From contig CAKQUI010000087.1 of the NCBI GenBank assembly GCA_934277495.1, positions 1-9,754 on the forward strand: DNA of 9,754 nt, given 5' to 3'. This DNA comes from an uncultured Clostridia bacterium. Its GTDB lineage: Bacteria; Bacillota; Clostridia; Peptostreptococcales; Anaerovoracaceae. Positions 7,423 to 9,754 of the stretch are shown here, one piece after another; the stretch's first letter is position 1; each line of letters starts with the position of its first letter. Under the pieces are notes generated by a model, which was not told the DNA's origin, searched no databases, and saw only the letters and a program-made list of their open reading frames with translations. The position numbers were made by a program, and so were the translations under genes.

Positions 7423-7514
7423 TATAGATCCTCTCTTTCTTTGACCTCAGTCAGGTATTTTCCGTCCAAGGAAACAGTCATGATCTGCATGGAAAAAGGT
7501 ATTGTTTCACTCAT
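7422..7514 (-). CDS. 30-codon leader ORF coupled to hcp
   Basis: ATG at 7514-7512 has AAGGGA (7528-7523) eight bases upstream and opens 30 codons: MSETIPFSMQIMTVS, then LDGKYLTEVKEREDL. Its TAA (7424-7422) shares its last base with the A of the hcp ATG. The hcp ribosome site lies inside its last codons, so its translation should affect hcp initiation. The peptide is mostly polar, has no cysteine and no membrane segment, and matches no family I know. It sits 22 bases after the predicted transcription start. It may be a functional small protein or a leader whose translation matters more than its product. Confidence 0.55.
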   Translation of the reverse strand: MSETIPFSMQIMTVSLDGKYLTEVKEREDL

Positions 7515-7526
7515 AACTGTATTCCC

Positions 7527-7555
7527 TTGATTTTGTGGTTTTATTATAGTATGAT
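7527..7555 (+). promoter_or_regulatory. Promoter of the CRP/FNR-family regulator
   Basis: TTGATT (7527-7532) and TATGAT (7550-7555) are 17 bases apart, a good sigma-A type promoter. The start of transcription is predicted near 7562, giving a leader of about 37 bases with AGAGGA before the ATG at 7599. The palindromic operator at 7556-7584 covers the start site, fitting autorepression. Confidence 0.6.
7543..7548 (-). promoter_or_regulatory. -10 box of the leader ORF-hcp promoter
   Basis: On the minus strand the sequence is a perfect TATAAT (7548-7543), with start of transcription expected near 7536. The -35 region (around CCGATT) is poor, which is typical of activator-dependent promoters. It overlaps the divergent regulator promoter. 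Confidence 0.55.
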
Positions 7556-7584
7556 AAATTCAACAAATCGGTTGAATTTTCAAC
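7556..7584. promoter_or_regulatory. Three-half-site operator between hcp and the regulator
   Basis: Three half-sites alternate in direction: TTCAAC (7559-7564), GTTGAA (7571-7576), TTCAAC (7579-7584). The first two lie in a perfect 9-6-9 palindrome, AAATTCAAC-N6-GTTGAATTT (7556-7579). The last two form GTTGAATTTTCAAC (7571-7584). The centre of the latter (7577.5) is 41.5 bases upstream of the predicted hcp start, the class II activator position of CRP/FNR proteins. The former overlaps the hcp -35 region and the regulator start site, a repressing position. That the adjacent regulator binds here is inference. Confidence 0.6.
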
Positions 7585-7598
7585 AAAAGAGGATTTTT

Positions 7599-8261
7599 AT
7601 GAAAGATTTTTTACATGTTATAAGATCATCCCAGCTTTTCTCCGGGATCTCTGAAAATGAACTTATTGCGATGCTCTCCTGTCTCGATACGAAAAAAGAG
7701 AGTTTCCCAAAGGATACATTCCTGCTGCGTGCCGGCGATACGACCGGAGCGATAGGACTTGTGCTGTCGGGAAGCGTTCTTATAATACAGGAAGATATCT
7801 GGGGCAACCGCAACATCATTTCCAGGACAGGGCCGGGGCAGACCTTTGCCGCCGCCTATGCCTGCGCCCCCGGTTCAGTGCTGAAAGTGAGCGTTTCTGC
7901 CGAAACCTCTGTTACTGTGATGTTTCTGAATGTAAAGCGGATCCTCAACATGTGCTCATCCGCCTGTGAACACCACAGCCATATCATCCGAAACCTCCTC
8001 GGAGAGATTGCTGCAAAAAATCTGCGTATTGGTGAGAAGCTCACACATATGGGACAGCGGACTACACGAGCAAAGCTGATGTCCTATTTTTCTGCCGAAG
8101 CACAGCAACTCGGAAAGTATGAGTTCGACATTCCTTTTTCGAGACAGCAGCTTGCAGATTACCTTGCAGTCGAACGCAGCGGCTTATCGCTGGAGCTTGG
8201 GAAAATGCGCAACGAAGGGCTGATAGATTTTCACAAAAATCATTTTATACTGAAAGTGTAA
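7599..8261 (+). CDS. CRP/FNR-family regulator, HcpR-like
   Basis: 220 residues from the ATG at 7599, preceded by AGAGGA. A longer frame opens at TTG 7527 but runs through the promoter and operator, so it is rejected. The N-terminal sensor domain (about residues 10-125) is a cyclic-nucleotide-binding-like beta barrel: FLLRAGDTTGAIGLVLSGSV and DIWGNRNIISRTGPGQTFA. A dimerisation helix follows (about 125-150). The C-terminal helix-turn-helix is FSRQQLADYLAVERSGLSLELGKM (about 180-203, given here without gaps only in part: QQLADYLAVERSGL). There is no N-terminal four-cysteine Fe-S motif as in FNR; scattered cysteines are C28, C89, C119 and C123. HcpR proteins sense NO or redox and activate hcp. 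Position next to hcp and the shared operator make that the likely role; the ligand is unknown. Confidence 0.9.
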   Translation: MKDFLHVIRSSQLFSGISENELIAMLSCLDTKKESFPKDTFLLRAGDTTGAIGLVLSGSVLIIQEDIWGNRNIISRTGPGQTFAAAYACAPGSVLKVSVSAETSVTVMFLNVKRILNMCSSACEHHSHIIRNLLGEIAAKNLRIGEKLTHMGQRTTRAKLMSYFSAEAQQLGKYEFDIPFSRQQLADYLAVERSGLSLELGKMRNEGLIDFHKNHFILKV

Positions 8262-8300
8262 CTGATTGCCGATATTGCTACCGGAGCAGCAGACTGCAGC

Positions 8301-8456
8301 ACACCACCGCTTGCATATGGACCCACAGTAACAGTCAGGATTTTCGAGATGGGACGTTTTTGAAGGATTACCTGCCGGTTTCGATACTTTTTCGGGCTGG
8401 TCTGCCTCTCTGCGATGGGTCGTTTTTGCGGCTTTCTCTTGTCATTTCGACCCTTT
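8301..8456. repeat. Family A repeat, locus 2
   Basis: The head CACCACCGCTTGCATATGGA (8302-8321) matches the head at 5397-5420, and a 43-bp core at 8349-8391 matches the cores at 5445-5768. A worn second core starts at 8415 (ATGGGTCGTTTTTG, later TTTCGACCCTTT), 66 rather than 94 bases on. The orientation is the same as in locus 1. It lies downstream of the regulator gene, so family A copies are found on both outer sides of the hcp/regulator module. 8457-8563 holds nothing recognisable apart from a small palindrome. Confidence 0.75.
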
Positions 8457-8563
8457 CATCAGCTTTCTTACCAACTACTGTTCAGTGCCACTATCTGGCG
8501 TTATCACGTATTGTGATATCAGCCTGACCTGAAAAAAAATGGCTGCAGAATATACAGTGGCTC

Positions 8564-8850
8564 GTTGCAGCAAAGGTGCGTTGCCGTTTTGTCCGAAGAG
8601 CCAAAAGCGATTCGCAAGACAAAAGGGACAGCGTAGCCGAAGGCGGGAGCGCCAGCGAGCGTTGCGGATTTTCCCCGGCTTTAGCCGGTCCGGAAAATGC
8701 GACAGCAGGGAGCGAAACGAGTCAGAGCACCGAAGGTGCGTTGCGAGAGTTCACCGGCTTTAGCTGGAATGGAGCTCACTGCCCCGTTTTTCCTGGCTGA
8801 TCGCCTATGGCTTTCCGGGAAAAAAGGCAACGCTCACTTCGTTCGCTCCT
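8564..8850. repeat. Structured intergenic repeat, family B, locus 2
   Basis: 8579-8675 aligns with 65-170: GTTGCC, AAGAGCCA, GCGATT, GGACAGCGTAGCCG, GAGCGNNAGCGARCGTTGC and GATTTTCC are shared. The stem position is kept, with TTTTGTC (8587-8593) pairing with GACAAAA (8618-8624). A second hairpin follows: TTTTCC-CCGGCT (8669-8680) with AGCCGG (8683-8688) and GGAAAA (8692-8697). AAGGTGCGTTGC occurs at 8573-8584 and 8733-8744. An inverted copy of the terminal motif lies at 8826-8850 (minus strand GGAGCGAACGAAGTGAGCGT). No coding signs. Confidence 0.6.
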
Positions 8851-8881
8851 ATGGCTTCGCATAGTCTGTTTCGTGTCATCT

Positions 8882-9343
8882 TCATTCTGCAGGCTCTTCC
8901 CGGGATGTTTCCTCCTCACTGCAACAGCAGCAGCACTCTACCGTAACGTGTCCGGCTTCTGTCTGTGCCATTCCTCTGTGTCCCCTGAACACACTGATAC
9001 ATGATTCGAAAGCGTGAACGACAGCTCTCCTTCTGCGGAAAAAGCCTGCCATGATCTTCGTCAGTCCTTCTCTGTGCTTTTTCACGATGTTTTCGAGGAG
9101 CTGGCTGGCGTATTCGCAGCCATCCTCGTTTATTGAATAATAGTTCCACTTGCCTTTCCTGCGGCTGCGGACTATCCCTGATTCGCAAAGGATCTTCATG
9201 TGGTGCGACAGTGTCGGCTGAGATATTTTCAGATCATCCAGCAGCACACACGCACACTCCTCACCTTCGCAGAGGATCTCCAGGACCCTCACCCTGTTCT
9301 CATCAGTGAACGCCTTGAAAACCTTTATATATTCTGAGTTCAT
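8882..9343 (-). CDS. ArsR/SmtB-family repressor with a five-cysteine tail
   Basis: 153 residues. The winged helix-turn-helix (about 5-95) is clear: VFKAFTDENRVRVLEIL, recognition region ISQPTLSHHMKIL (40-52), and wing SRRKGKWNYYSI. The ECACVLLDDL segment (29-38, C30 and C32) matches the cysteine pair of the alpha-3 metalloid site of ArsR proteins (ELCVCDL). Family members usually end near 100-120 residues; this one has a further ~50, with Arg-rich FFRRRR (101-106), C115 and five consecutive cysteines at 137-141, then an acidic end. GGAGG lies six bases before the ATG. It follows the radical SAM gene by 39 bases and is probably co-transcribed. It should release DNA on binding a thiophilic metal or metalloid; which one cannot be told. 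Confidence 0.85.
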   Translation of the reverse strand: MNSEYIKVFKAFTDENRVRVLEILCEGEECACVLLDDLKISQPTLSHHMKILCESGIVRSRRKGKWNYYSINEDGCEYASQLLENIVKKHREGLTKIMAGFFRRRRAVVHAFESCISVFRGHRGMAQTEAGHVTVECCCCCSEEETSREEPAE

Positions 9344-9382
9344 ATCGCACCTCCATTACGGTCGTTACACGAAGGTCGCTTC

Positions 9383-9754
9383 TTAAATATCTATCTTCGT
9401 GCCGTTTCCTAACATTATATGCTCATATCCGGATTCTTTCAACAGTTCTCTGCATCTTCCGATGTCCCATCCACGGTTTTCCTTGGTGTCGCTGGCGATG
9501 TCACGAGGGTTCACTCCTGACTCGGCACATACCATGTTGGCACCGGACATATATCCCATGATGTTAGGTTCGTGGACTGCCATGATCGGCATGCGCTTCA
9601 TCGATGCAAAAGTCAGCACCTGCGCAGCGATGATCTTTGAAAGCGTGAACGGACTGATCTCCGGTTTTCCTTCGAATGGCGTTCCCGGCACGGATATCCT
9701 TTTCATAGCTCCGCACTGGAAAGTTTCCAGCTCACGGCTGAAGAGGATATGCTC
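9383..9754 (-). CDS. Radical SAM enzyme, biotin synthase-like, C-terminal part
   Basis: The last 123 codons of a gene that continues past the right edge of the window; a tempting ATG at 9706 is internal, because the frame stays open to the end and the residues before it (EHILFSRELETFQCGAMKR) read as protein. Segments such as ISVPGTPFEG, ISPFTLSKIIAAQVLTF, AVHEPNIMGYMSGANMVCAE and GWDIGRCRELLKESGYE resemble the C-terminal barrel half of BioB-like radical SAM proteins. The CxxxCxxC cluster motif would lie outside the window. The ending GANMVCAESGVNPRD differs from true BioB, so another substrate is likely. It precedes the ArsR gene by 39 bases, suggesting a metal- or metalloid-responsive operon. 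Confidence 0.75.
   Translation of the reverse strand, partial: EHILFSRELETFQCGAMKRISVPGTPFEGKPEISPFTLSKIIAAQVLTFASMKRMPIMAVHEPNIMGYMSGANMVCAESGVNPRDIASDTKENRGWDIGRCRELLKESGYEHIMLGNGTKIDI

Noticed and set aside
7527..7598. N-terminal extension of the CRP/FNR regulator from a TTG start
   Set aside because: It would be translated from the -35, -10 and operator; the ATG at 7599 has a proper ribosome site and matches the family start.
8502..8518. TATCAC-N5-GTGATA palindrome
   Set aside because: It is not near a gene start (over 200 bases after the regulator stop and far from the ArsR start), so no role can be argued.
8539..8800. Two overlapping 74-codon plus-strand frames
   Set aside because: They lie entirely in repeat family B, are Arg/Ser/Gly-rich from GC-rich motifs, and have no ribosome sites.

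Overview
The window suggests a strictly anaerobic Bacillota (Clostridia-type) chromosome of intermediate GC. Supporting signs are strong AGGAGG-type ribosome sites, stop/start overlaps between genes, an ECF sigma factor with a membrane anti-sigma factor of the Sigma-Reg type, and a short-spaced N-terminal cysteine motif in the hybrid cluster protein, typical of strict anaerobes. No close relative can be named from sequence alone.

Layout. 1-300 is a structured intergenic repeat without a gene. 360-959 (+) is a ThrH-like phosphoserine phosphatase, followed by a stem-loop and a clear terminator. 1124-2932 (+) is an operon of an ECF sigma factor, its one-pass membrane anti-sigma factor, and a 28-residue membrane peptide whose start overlaps the anti-sigma stop; a terminator follows. 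2972-5083 (-) converges on it and encodes an ABC exporter half-transporter with an unusual hydrophilic N-terminal extension. 5084-5826 holds a startless gene remnant and a 94-bp tandem repeat.

5827-8261 is a nitrosative-stress type module: hcp (-) is preceded by a 30-codon leader ORF that overlaps its start, and is divergent from a CRP/FNR-family regulator (+). The two promoters overlap, and a three-half-site palindromic operator lies between them. Its position suggests the regulator controls hcp and also represses itself. The same 43-bp repeat core lies on both outer sides of this module.

8262-8881 is intergenic: a second copy of the 43-bp repeat, then a second copy of the repeat seen at the left end of the window. 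8882-9754 (-) is a probable operon of a radical SAM (biotin synthase-like) enzyme, cut by the window end, and an ArsR-family repressor with five consecutive cysteines in an extended tail.

The most unusual items are the two small ORFs (2846-2932 and 7422-7514), the hcp/regulator operator, the two repeat families (one with a covarying stem), the gene remnant next to a repeat, and the Cys5-tailed ArsR.
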